Source of the DNA: Capillidium heterosporum
Taxonomy: Eukaryota > Entomophthoromycota > Entomophthoromycetes > Entomophthorales > Capillidiaceae
Length of the DNA stretch: 64,000 nt
NCBI GenBank assembly: GCA_016630905.1
Contig: WBMQ01000011.1
Coordinates: forward strand, 868,001-932,000
Reading direction: 5' to 3'
Shown here piece by piece: positions 22,330 to 31,859 of this stretch. The position numbers and the translations under genes were made by a program. The notes beneath the pieces are model-generated. The model searched no databases. It was not told the origin of the DNA and was given only the letters and a program-made list of their open reading frames with translations. How positions within the stretch are numbered: the first letter of the stretch is position 1; each line of letters begins with the position of its first letter.

Positions 22330-23613
22330 CTATTCAGAACTTTTCAAAACTTTAAAGGCCAAGAAATTAACGCTAGGGTCAACTTTAGCCTCTAACCAAT
22401 CTACAAATTGCCAATCGGTACCAGTAAGGCGTACATTTAGAAGATACTGTAAATTCGCTTTGTGTTTATCTAAAGAAGTGTACCACCTCGGCTTCTTGAC
22501 TTTATACCCGCTAAACTCCAACTCCAAGTTTTGTAATTGGGGTACACAAGTTAATAGCCATTTGATAAGATTGGAATGAGTATCCAGCAAGTTGGTCAAG
22601 CTTAAGACACGAAGGGGAGTTTGAAACTTTAAATTGGTAAACCAGTTGTCCTTCAGCCTGCCGTCAAATTCGAAGCGAATGAGTTTGGAAAGGATATCGG
22701 GGAGGAAGTGAGGGGCACACTGAGTTAGGGAAGATTCACTCAAAGTAAATTCAGTGACAGAAGGTGGAAGTTTGGCCAATTTAGGGAGTGGAGCTGGACT
22801 TATCAAATAGATGCATTTAAGTTGAGGCCAGCTTCCTATTGTTGTGAAGAAGTCGTCATTTACTACCTCGGCATAGGTTATAAAGCTCAAGTACTTTAAC
22901 TTGGGGAAACATGCTCGACTACTTAAAATATAATCCAACAGCTCTTTATTCACATCTAGTTCCATATGTACAAGGTTGGCAAAGGCTGGTAAAGTTGAAT
23001 TTTCAAAAGTGTAGATGTAGGTTCGAAATTTGAAGACTTTAAGGTTGGGAAACACTTTGGGTATTATAGTCAATTGATCTATTGCAGTTTTGTTGCCATC
23101 GAACATTAATTTGGTAAGCCTAGGGTTGAAGGAGTCAGTGAAATGGATACCTTTGGTAGAACGGAAGCATTTCAACTTCAGTTCCATCAATTTTTGGAAA
23201 CAAGGCTCCAATTTAAAGCTAAAGTCATTGTCGTACTGGCTAAGATTTAGGTAGAGGCTCTTGACTGTATCAGCCAGTTGAATAAGTTTAGTTACCATTT
23301 CTTCATTGCCATACTTGACGTGTATCCGTATCCTTTTGATATTGGGGACATCTATATCTAAAAACTTTTGAGTAGAATCGAAAACAAACTCCTTGAAGAG
23401 ATGTAGCTTGCTGGGAACTAAATTTTTGCAATCAGGGTAGTTGAATTTACACTTGTCAAAGTAGGGGTATCTGTAATGGCGGTTGGTGCAGTAAGCGCGC
23501 TTCTCAGCAATCAGCTTCATATACTTGGAAATTAGTTGCAATTCAGCACACTTGTTGACTGTTAAGTTTTCCAAAATCTTCTCGATTATCTCATAAGGCA
23601 ATTGTTGAAACAT
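22330..23613 (-). CDS. F-box/leucine-rich-repeat protein, family A (intact)
   Basis: 427 residues, single exon. An F-box sits at the very N-terminus (FQQLPYEIIEKILENL, followed by CAELQLISKYMKLI). Irregular leucine-rich repeats follow to the end (for example TDSFNPRLTKLMFDG; LVHMELDVNKELLDYIL; LRVLSLTNLLDTHSNLIKWL). F-box proteins of this type act as substrate adaptors of SCF (Skp1-cullin-F-box) ubiquitin ligases; the substrate here is unknown. It is the only complete member of family A in the window; five decayed copies and one truncated by the window edge surround it. It ends TAG followed at once by TGA. Confidence 0.88.
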   Translation of the reverse strand: MFQQLPYEIIEKILENLTVNKCAELQLISKYMKLIAEKRAYCTNRHYRYPYFDKCKFNYPDCKNLVPSKLHLFKEFVFDSTQKFLDIDVPNIKRIRIHVKYGNEEMVTKLIQLADTVKSLYLNLSQYDNDFSFKLEPCFQKLMELKLKCFRSTKGIHFTDSFNPRLTKLMFDGNKTAIDQLTIIPKVFPNLKVFKFRTYIYTFENSTLPAFANLVHMELDVNKELLDYILSSRACFPKLKYLSFITYAEVVNDDFFTTIGSWPQLKCIYLISPAPLPKLAKLPPSVTEFTLSESSLTQCAPHFLPDILSKLIRFEFDGRLKDNWFTNLKFQTPLRVLSLTNLLDTHSNLIKWLLTCVPQLQNLELEFSGYKVKKPRWYTSLDKHKANLQYLLNVRLTGTDWQFVDWLEAKVDPSVNFLAFKVLKSSE

Positions 23614-24640
23614 CTCTTCTACCTATTTGAATTTCAGATTGGTGTTTGGTTGTTAGCTTGCTCTTTTGTATATAAAGAAGACTTGGAAATTTCATCTGAA
23701 CCTTTGTTCTTAGCTTGATCAAATTTCAGCGAATTAAGTAAGTATACTTTGTCCACTTGGACGATTTATTGGTTAAACTCGCTAAATGATCTTTTCACCG
23801 AAATGGCTGTAAAGTTTCATGTGGGCTGAGTTCAAAGATAGCAAGTGCCTACGAGTACTTGTAGAATTTCAACATCTGTAACGATAAGTAAATGTTGGCT
23901 TCATCCAAAATTATATAAGAATGTAGCGTATAGTCTAAAATATAAGGGTTAAATATACACACTTTATTTTCATCAGTAAGTGGTGATAGCTTAATTAATT
24001 CCATCAGTACTTTTTGTTTCCAAGTAGCTGTAAGTGTAAAGTGATGCTACGTTATACCTACTACCTAAACTTCACTCATCTCGCCAAATTATCATCTGTC
24101 TATTAAAAGCTGGGTCAAATCTACGTAGGAAATGGTCTACCAGGCCTCTAGATGGGCCTAGACGTAACTTACCGACTTGATACTTTAGGTTCTATAGCAA
24201 AACATCTGGAAGAACCTGCTACAAACGACTTTTCTTGAAACTTAAGTTTCATCAAAAGATGAATACAGTTCAGCTTGACACCTTCCATTGTAACAACTTT
24301 ATAGGAATGTCCTGAAGGTAATCCTCTATGTAACGTAAACCGACGTTTCTAGGTTCTATTGGAAACTAGACTTTTCTTGAAACGGAGATTTTGGATAAAA
24401 TGTCTGCTTCAATTTAAACCTATAAAGAGTTTAGGGCAATAATCCGACAGTAGTTCAGCTATATATTTAATAAAGTTTGTTATTGGATGGAAGTTTTCTA
24501 ATTCTCACTCTGAGATCGATATTATATTTTATAGATGTGATAATCCAAGATCAGTTTGAAACTACATTAAGCTGAGATTTATCAAAAGATATGATAAAAA
24601 CGGACAAGTTGAAAATGTGAGACGATGAACTTTTAACAAA
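23614..24640. other. intergenic with a diverged tandem duplication
   Basis: Upstream flank of both the F-box gene and the first small secreted gene. It contains two related segments (about 24165-24245 and 24325-24385), listed separately. Nothing else was recognised. Confidence 0.5.
24165..24385. repeat. diverged direct repeat, two units
   Basis: GACTTTTCTTGAAAC occurs at 24227-24241 and 24369-24383. Each is preceded by TAGGTTCTAT and by a GTAAC...CCGAC stretch, so two longer segments about 140-160 bases apart look like an old tandem duplication upstream of the secreted-protein gene at 24641. Confidence 0.5.
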
Positions 24641-25051
24641 ATGAAATTTCAATACCTCTACCTAACATTGAGCCTTATCCTCCCCTTTGCTACTTCCAGC
24701 CCTTTAATCAACATCGATACCCAGTTGAACAAAGATCTAGTATTGGAACGTAGAGCTAACTCGAACTTCTTGGCCACCAGTTGTGGACAACGAAACTGTA
24801 ATTCGGCAAAGTTGGAAAGTGGCGAAGCAAGTGAATTCAATATAAACCAAATTCCAATTCCAAATATGCCAGAAAGACCAAAAGTAGCTGATGCCACTTT
24901 CGAGCCTAAAGGTACAAGAAGAGCAAATCATGTTTCCAGAAAATTAAAGTTTAAAAAAGTGCGAAGATCGGTACCTAGTACGGAAGGACACCAGCATCCT
25001 GGCAGAGTGCATGCCGGTGGGAAAGGTGAAGTAGATATATCCCCCGTTTAA
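24641..25051 (+). CDS. small secreted protein 1, RR-GHQH tail
   Basis: 136 residues with an N-terminal signal peptide (KFQYLYLTLSLILPFATSS, then PLINID). Dibasic sites that could be cut by a Kex2-type protease occur at LERRAN, GTRRAN and KVRRSV. The last part, after RR, contains STEGHQHPGRVHAGG, which is rich in His and Gly. Two Cys near residues 47-52 (SCGQRNC) are the only ones visible in the mature part. The function is unknown. The tail motif recurs in the next gene, so this is one member of a local family. The start is the ATG immediately preceding the signal peptide. Confidence 0.75.
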   Translation: MKFQYLYLTLSLILPFATSSPLINIDTQLNKDLVLERRANSNFLATSCGQRNCNSAKLESGEASEFNINQIPIPNMPERPKVADATFEPKGTRRANHVSRKLKFKKVRRSVPSTEGHQHPGRVHAGGKGEVDISPV

Positions 25052-25730
25052 ATCTTTATAGAAGCCCTTGAAATTAGAAATTAAATAGATCACTTTTACT
25101 ATATTGTTCCTATAAAGTTTTATATCTACTACCAACTTTTCAATTATATTTTTTCTAAATTTCGGTTTGAATAGCTTTCAACTTTATATGCGGTCATATA
25201 AAGTAAAAAGACGCCGTATGTTGGACAGTCCTGCCGATCTTTTGAGTAGACTGTAAGTACTATAAACCTAACAAAACTTGGTACAAAAGTTTTAAATGGG
25301 AATATATTGCAAGGAGTATATATCATTAGTTCTTTGTATCATCCCATTACCCTCCATTTCAAAAACATGGCTGGAGTACCTCTAACTTTACATGGATTTT
25401 TAGGTGATAGTTTTAGAAAGATGATCCAAAACCGTTTGATACTACTTTCCAAAATCTAGAGAGCCTTCAACCAAAAAATTTAAATACTGGATACCTGGAC
25501 TAGAAACTATTATCTTGAAATTGATCTATACTAGCTCAAATATTTAGATATACTAATTGCTGAAAGCACATCCTCTCTCTTACCAAAAGGAACAGCAGGT
25601 AGTCATTTACTACCCCAGCAAATAAATTGGAAAATAAAATTTGGTGAAAGTCTCATTAAGCCTCGACCACTATAAAGGTATGCGCTATAGTTAAACTCGA
25701 ACCTTCTAACTTGTTCTTTATTAAATAAAT
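25052..25730. other. intergenic, promoter side of secreted gene 2
   Basis: Contains CATTTACTACCCCAGC at 25604-25619, which recurs at 26833-26848 upstream of the decayed paralogue. This suggests the duplication unit included upstream DNA. Confidence 0.5.
25604..25619 (+). repeat. shared upstream 16-mer, copy 1
   Basis: CATTTACTACCCCAGC lies 112 bases before the ATG at 25731. The same 16 bases occur at 26833-26848. This is either a common promoter element or a remnant of segmental duplication. Confidence 0.55.
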
Positions 25731-26105
25731 ATGTATTTAAAATACCTAGATTTCATCGCAAGTCTACTCTTGCTACTTACTACCGCAAAACCAATATTAA
25801 CTCCAGTAGGTATGTCCATCCAAAATTCCAGTTTGGAAAGCAAAATGGACTCTCACCAAGGACAGACTCAAAAAACTCCGATGGCTATTCGTCCCAACGA
25901 TGAAAAGCCGACAACTGAAGGAACTACTAACACTGATTCAAATAAAAAAGGCATAAAACCAGCTTTGCAAAGATCAAGCGCCGTATTCCAGATCGAAAGT
26001 GTATCACCGGCGGCACCAGTCCAACCCAAACAGAGGCGAAGTACAGTCAAAATTCAAGGGCATCAACATCGCAAGAAAGTACCCCTCCGTGCCAAAGATA
26101 AATGA
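25731..26105 (+). CDS. small secreted protein 2, RR-GHQH tail
   Basis: 124 residues. A signal peptide (LKYLDFIASLLLLLTTA) is followed by KPILTPVG. A low-complexity, hydrophilic, Thr/Asn/Lys-rich middle leads to a basic tail: KQRRSTVKIQGHQHRKK, ending in KDK and TGA. The RRS-x(5)-GHQH arrangement equals that of secreted protein 1 (RRSVPSTEGHQH), although the middles differ. No Cys is visible. Possible roles (processed peptide, metal-binding or effector-like) are inference only. Confidence 0.75.
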   Translation: MYLKYLDFIASLLLLLTTAKPILTPVGMSIQNSSLESKMDSHQGQTQKTPMAIRPNDEKPTTEGTTNTDSNKKGIKPALQRSSAVFQIESVSPAAPVQPKQRRSTVKIQGHQHRKKVPLRAKDK

Positions 26106-27168
26106 GCTATATTATCTTACTATGAGAAGTTTTGAAAATATTGAGCTTGAGCACTTTTTTGAAATGCATATCCAAACCTACAACCTATATATTAATAAAC
26201 CCGATAAGTTCGGTTAGCTTTACATACATTTCCAATGAAAATTGTAACACCAGTATTCATATATTTGTAGTTAACAATATAGTAAAATTTTATAAAACTT
26301 TTGAGCAGACTAATAGCATATTTTGCTGTAGTCATGAAGCATACTATATCTTGATCATTCCAGTTTTTTGTCTTTATCAGGGTAGTTTTTCAACATTATA
26401 CATATCAAAGGGAATTTTATATAACTTTAGCTCGTTACCTTTTAATCCTATATACTTTTTAGGACAAAGTTGGAGGATATATTTTCCAAGAGAGGACTTT
26501 GATTCCATCGAAACTTTGAGTTACTAAATACCAATACTCTTAATATTTTATAAATAGAATATATATAGCTTTATTTGAAATTTTTCAACTATTGGAAGTA
26601 TGTAAATGAAGAAATTTGCCATACTTAAAGACAGAATAGTTTTTTGAAACTAGCCAAATAGAACTTTTGCTCTAGTTGGTATTTGTTGGTGTCCTAACCT
26701 AGCAGACATTTCGTAGAATACATTGATTTAATCAAATTCTTTAACATGCTTGACAGCTTATTCAGTAGATCATAAATTAAAGTTTGTTACTTATCCATGC
26801 CCTCCTCACCCCAAAGTTGATAACAGATGAGCCATTTACTACCCCAGCTCTTAACTTATTAAGGACAGACCCTTTTTACAAACATTCAATTTCAACAGGG
26901 TATTTTTTCAATTTTGAGCTTATTCAACATATTTTCATTATCTTTTATTGACCAGTGATATAATTAAATTGGAATGTAAGCATTCATTTAAATACATGAT
27001 GCTTAAATATTTAAAAACGGAGTGATTCAAATGAATGCATAGTATCATTTAAGAGTTAAATTGACCAAAGGCATTCATTGAGATTGTCCTGATTTGCACC
27101 TCCACTCTTACATATATAAAGCGACAAGGCACATCCTAACTTATCTCCATTCCTTTTCAACTGTAGCA
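26106..27168. other. intergenic, no intact gene
   Basis: AT-rich. A 131-codon open stretch near 26132-26527 is probably chance: its composition is aromatic-rich and no domain is seen. The repeat unit CATTTACTACCCCAGC lies at 26833-26848. Confidence 0.45.
26833..26848 (+). repeat. shared upstream 16-mer, copy 2
   Basis: Same 16 bases as at 25604-25619, about 320 bases before the decayed secreted-protein gene that begins at 27169. Confidence 0.55.
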
Positions 27169-27656
27169 ATGCATCGTAAGTATCGAGTTTTATTCTTAAA
27201 TGTAGCTGTCCAACTTATTGTCATCTAGTTGGTGCTACTTCACGAACCCAGTCTAGATCCAGATGAACATTTCCCAACAAAAAGTACTATTTTCAAGCCA
27301 CCGATATTGTGAGAGCAAATGGTTGTTACAATCGATGTAGAACCATCTAAATATAGGTATCTTACCCTCATCAAAATAAATAACTGAGAATAAACAAGCA
27401 CAGTTTGTACCAAAGTTATTTAATACCAAGCTCTTAAAATCAAAACAATTAACCAAGGGCCCAGTCAACCTAACAATACCAACTTATATAGTAGAGACTG
27501 AGCTTACTCTTATACTTGATTTGTTATGGATCGGACGCCATAGCTCAAATGAGAAGCTCGAAGTTAGTAGCCCAAGTTCAACCGAAACAGAGGTGAAATA
27601 CAATTAAGATTTAAGGGCATCGACATCCTAAGGTTTCCCTCCGTATCAAAAACTGA
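27169..27656 (+). pseudogene. decayed small secreted protein gene (paralogue of 25731-26105)
   Basis: ATG at 27169 opens a signal-like stretch (MHRKYRVLFLNVAVQLIVI) that ends in a TAG. The 3' end at 27570-27656 aligns closely with 26018-26105 (VQPKQR...GHRHPK...LR) but carries a TGA where the intact gene has CGA and a TAA where it has CAA. The original RR-GHQH tail is therefore still visible, but the reading frame is dead. Confidence 0.75.
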
Positions 27657-28260
27657 TAAGTGGAGATGCTGGATTATCCTGTTTCCAATTTTAAAATTTG
27701 GCTATCGAGTCTACAGAAGTTTGGAACTTAGGCCCAATACCTACTAACTAATCCACTAATAAAGTTTAAAACTTTGTACCTTTTATATGTAGAGTAGATA
27801 TATATTTTCATATTTATCTTTACATATGATCGCCTAAAATGCTACAAACTTTTAAATAAGTTTAATACAAAAGTCCATTAGATATGAATTGGAGGCTTGG
27901 TTGGAGATGTACTAGTTCTATATACTTTTCAATTTGACAAACTAGCTACATTTTTCGTTTTGACAGCAATTGTCTAAACTATGACTGATAACCATAGGAT
28001 AAGTACTAGTTTTGGTATTGTTCCTTTACTTTGGCTTTGGGGTATTTTGTTTTGGTACTAAGCCTACTACCACAGAATCTACCTTTGGTTATCAGAGAAG
28101 TCGATGGAATTCTATATTCCATACTTGATTTACTGTAAACATTGATAGCCCAAGATTTTCCTTGTGGAAGATCCCACCAGTTTGAAGCAACTTTCAAAAT
28201 AGAATAAAAGGAACCAAACTTTATAGAAAAGGACGTTAAAATTAGAAAATTCGATTTGAG
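27657..28260. other. intergenic, nothing firm
   Basis: A 107-codon minus-strand frame at 28006-28329 overlaps the start of secreted gene 3 and has no recognisable domain, so I treat it as chance. Confidence 0.4.
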
Positions 28261-28536
28261 ATGCAGCTCAAATATACCATCACGATTTTTAGTATAGTTG
28301 GTTCTATTACTATCGCTAAACCAGTTCAAAATCCCAGCAAAGGGCTAGAATCAAGTTCCAACTTGGAGCAACTAATAGGCGTCAACACATTGCCTCACGA
28401 CAGAATTAGAATAAAGGTGGTAAATAAACCTGATGGAACAGTTAGAGAACGCGTCAAGGTGAATACTTGGGGAAGTGGTAGCCACCACATCCAAGTTTCA
28501 AATCAGCAAATTCAAGTCCCAGACTTTGAAGATTGA
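28261..28536 (+). CDS. small secreted protein 3
   Basis: 91 residues. A signal peptide (QLKYTITIFSIVGSITIA) is followed by KPVQNPSKG. The beginning resembles secreted protein 2 (x-LKY start and AKP at the cleavage point), but the GHQH tail is absent; GSGSHHIQV lies near the C-terminus instead. There are no Cys residues. It ends TGA TAG. It is plausibly a diverged member of the local secreted cluster; function unknown. Confidence 0.6.
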   Translation: MQLKYTITIFSIVGSITIAKPVQNPSKGLESSSNLEQLIGVNTLPHDRIRIKVVNKPDGTVRERVKVNTWGSGSHHIQVSNQQIQVPDFED

Positions 28537-29209
28537 TAGGTATATTTACATAAGTCTTTGAGGGTATTAGAGTGAAATAGAATAAACATCTATAATTATA
28601 TAGTTTCGTATATTCGTTTATTTATTACTATTTACTTTATTCTGCTTCTAATCTTAAAGTTTAATCTCATCTCTTTATAAAGTCCAAGAGTTAGGCATAT
28701 ATACCAAAATATTTGAAAAAAATGATGCTTGTAAGTACCTTATTGATCTGTATACTATTATATCCTCATTATAATGTTTTTGGAAAGGCTCATATCAAAG
28801 CCTAGGTAAAGGTAGTACCTACTAAAGAGGTCTATAACCAACAATACGAATGTAACTCTTACCTAAGCTTATTCCATCAGCAGCAAAGTTTAACTAAGCT
28901 ATTTTAAAACATTTTAATAAAACTGAGCCATATCCATATATACACGATAGATATAGTTTCTAGTAGCTTAAGTTGGATTTTTACATACTAATTCGTATGA
29001 AAATAAATAGTAGCGACGATAAGAAAATTAATTTCGAATATAATTATATGGGAGGAGATCAATATATTTCATAAAAGGAAATGGGTTCCTAGTATCTATT
29101 CAGAATATTGAAGTTTATTATCTATAAATATAAGTGGTACTACAAGAGCCTAAAATTAACTATAGATACCTAAGTTGATAGATTTGCAGGAATTAAGGCT
29201 AAGGCTAGT
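28537..29209. other. intergenic with possible decayed secreted ORF at 28721
   Basis: ATG at 28721 begins MMLVSTLLICILLYPHYNV, signal-like, and reaches a TAG at codon 28. The same frame then continues VKVVPTKEVYNQQYECNSYL. It could be one more relic of the secreted cluster. Confidence 0.35.
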
Positions 29210-31260
29210 TTAACCCATAGACGACGGACCATTTTTTAGAAAATTTTCAAAAATGAGACCCAAAAATCTGAAAAAAACTATATGCATTTGAATACATAAA
29301 ATATAGAAATGTTCAAAAGAAATTGAAAACTTAAATTCTTCTTTGTGTAGTTAATTTTTATATATTATCAATTCTATTAAAGAATTTTATGTTCGATTAA
29401 GGCTAAAAGGATACATAATTTTCATCATATAAAATTAAAAGCTTTTAACCCTTTATTACTATTATACACTGAATTTAAATTAATGAAATACTTTATTATG
29501 TAAAAACTATAATGAAAATACATAAATGTTAGTTCAATAAATATATTATTATATATATTTCACTTTATTTACAAAATGTCAACTCAATGTGAAAATACGA
29601 CTCTAATCTATGATAATCCACTACACTATAGCGATATATTCGAAGACAAAGCTAGCAGTGGGGATGAAGATAGTAATAGCAATGACAATACCTCTGAACC
29701 AATTGTTTATAGTGCAAGCTACAGCTCTGATAATGACACTAATGGAGAGAGCAGCCAAGAGCATACTGTGTATACTTTGGAATTCAGCCCTGATAGTGAC
29801 TCAAATGTACTAGAAATAGAAATTAATAAATGGTCTTCAGATATTATTAAACCTGTTAGAGAGCCATTTCATGATCCTGAGGCTGGAATTAACATTGGGT
29901 TGATGAAAAATTGTAAAACTCCATATAACTAATACTGATTATTAATAACTAATAAGCTTCTCAGCCATATAGTGACTGAAACTAATCGATATGGACATGA
30001 GACTAATCCCGTCTATATTGACACCGATGCTGATAAGATGCTTGTGCCTTTGGATATTATACTACAAGTGGGCTTTATCAAGCTACCTACCCTTCGTGAC
30101 TATTGGTCTTCTGACATAGTTTTTGGAAGGTATTCTATTTGTAGAAATATTATGGCCCGTGAGAGATTTGAAGAATTGATGAAGGCATTGCATCTTTGTA
30201 ACAATAGCCAAATTGAAAGTTGGCAAAGATTAGGTAGATACAATGATATGTATATATTTACTTTTATTTTATAGGGAAAGTTGAGCAGTTTATGGATATT
30301 TTTGTAGAGCAATTTAAACTTCTTTACCGTCCTGGGAAACTGTTTGTATTGATAAAAATTTGGTGAGATTCCGTGGTCGTATCTTCTTCCGTCAGTTCAA
30401 TTCTTTTAAACGGAGTCGCTATGGCATTAAATTTTTAAACTTTACTGTAAGGGTGGCTACACTTATGATCTATATATTTATTGTGGAAGGGAGTATTGAT
30501 TAAAGCCACTTGCTGGTGAAGCAATTCTGAGATTGATGAATAATCTAACCGGGGCAGGTCAGAAAGTTTATGTCGATAGTTAGTATTCCAGATTGATACT
30601 TGCTAAAAGGCTATTACATAAAAACACTAACTTAATAGGCATCATTCAATCTAATAGATCTGATTTACCATGTAGTGTAATTCAAACAACTTTGGCTAAA
30701 GAGAATATAACTGCAGAACAAAATCAAAATGGCATCATGGTCCTAAATGGAAGGATAAAAAGGATGTTTATATGATTTCAACTATCCATGATGCTATAAA
30801 AGTTGGTAGAAAGCCTAAAGTAGTTGATGACTACATTTCTAAAAAGATTTATGTAGACATATCTGACCAATTGGCTGCCTACAATCCATATATCTGCAGA
30901 ACAGCCAAGTGGTATGTTCGGATTTTCTTTCATACTGTATGTCAAATGGCAGTAGTAAACGCTTTTAGGTTATATAAAGAATGCATTGGGTCTAAAATGA
31001 AAATCATTGACTTCAGGAAATCAATTGTAAAGTCTATCTTGGGTTTACAGCCAGTTAATCGGAATGGTCCTAGGCATATTCTACAGGAGGTCCCAGGGGA
31101 AGGCAGATTGCCAAAAAATAGGTGTATATCTTGCTATTCAAGAATTTCTATTGCTAAAGGCACAGGTTTTGCAAGACATCATAGCGAAACAGTAAAATAT
31201 TGATACAGCCAATGTGATAAATCCTTTTGCTTTGAGTATTTTCAGTTATACCATCTATAA
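29210..31260 (+). mobile_element. dead piggyBac-like transposon (left end TTAA-CCC)
   Basis: A TTAA followed by CCC at 29210-29216 matches the target site and terminal CCC expected for piggyBac elements, about 360 bases before the transposase start. I could not find the matching right terminal repeat; a degenerate GGGTTTA near 31501 is only suggestive. The element is inactive, since its transposase is broken. Confidence 0.6.
29576..31260 (+). pseudogene. piggyBac-type (DDE_Tnp_1_7) transposase, broken
   Basis: Order of recognisable parts: an acidic N-terminus (29576-29932); the RYSICRNIMARERFEELMKA segment near 30140; CIDKNLVRFRGR near 30340 (first catalytic Asp region); YVDS followed by a TAG where Trp is usual (second Asp region, near 30570); VDISDQLAAYN near 30856 (third Asp region); and a C-terminal Cys-rich ribbon (RCISCY, then SQCDKSFC) ending at 31260. 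At least three premature stops and several frame changes separate them. A short intron-like segment (GTATAT...TATAG) lies near 30248-30275. Confidence 0.85.
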
Positions 31261-31788
31261 TCCCAAATATACATTTTTATAACTTTTATTTTTGATATAA
31301 CTTTTCATATAGGGCACTAAATAATGAACAGTACGAGATATAGGTGCTTTATACTAAGATGGACATAGTACTCCAACAAACTTTTTTCTGTTACATATGC
31401 TAAATTTTAAGAAAATTCCGGTTATATTTCGTGTATGTATATGCATACATGCTGTCATCTGAGTTGAAATTTCCACTTATAAGTTGTTTAACCATCCATT
31501 GGGTTTACAAATTTGTGCCATAAATTTCAAATATAGTATTATAATAGCAATTGTGTACCAAATTTATTAAGTATTCCGAATTTAACTTTTACTAAGGAAC
31601 CCGTTCAAAGTTTTATGCTTAGGAAGGTAATAGTACTACCAGATATAGCCTTTCTCGAATAGTGATGAGATGTGTGCTCTTGCTTACGTAACTGAAGGAG
31701 TATTGTTAAATAAGAAAATTCTTAAAAAGGAGACGCCTTTGTAAAGGAAGTTTTTGGACGGATATAGGAGCTGAAGGTTTGGAGGCTT
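31261..31788. other. intergenic, nothing recognised
   Basis: Downstream flank of the piggyBac relic. No supported feature. Confidence 0.45.
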
Positions 31789-31796
31789 TATAAAAG
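31789..31796 (+). promoter_or_regulatory. TATA box of the ABC transporter relic
   Basis: TATAAAAG, 71 bases upstream of the ATG at 31860. Its preservation suggests the gene died fairly recently. Confidence 0.6.
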
Positions 31797-31859
31797 AGAA
31801 GGTCCTACTTCCAGATTCCCTTAACTTCTAATCGAGTGCCTTTACTTCAAAGACATCAG

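Noticed and set aside
27253-28329. Minus-strand open frames of 71 and 107 codons
   Set aside because: They overlap the secreted-protein relic and gene 3 on the opposite strand, and have no domain, start context or paralogue.
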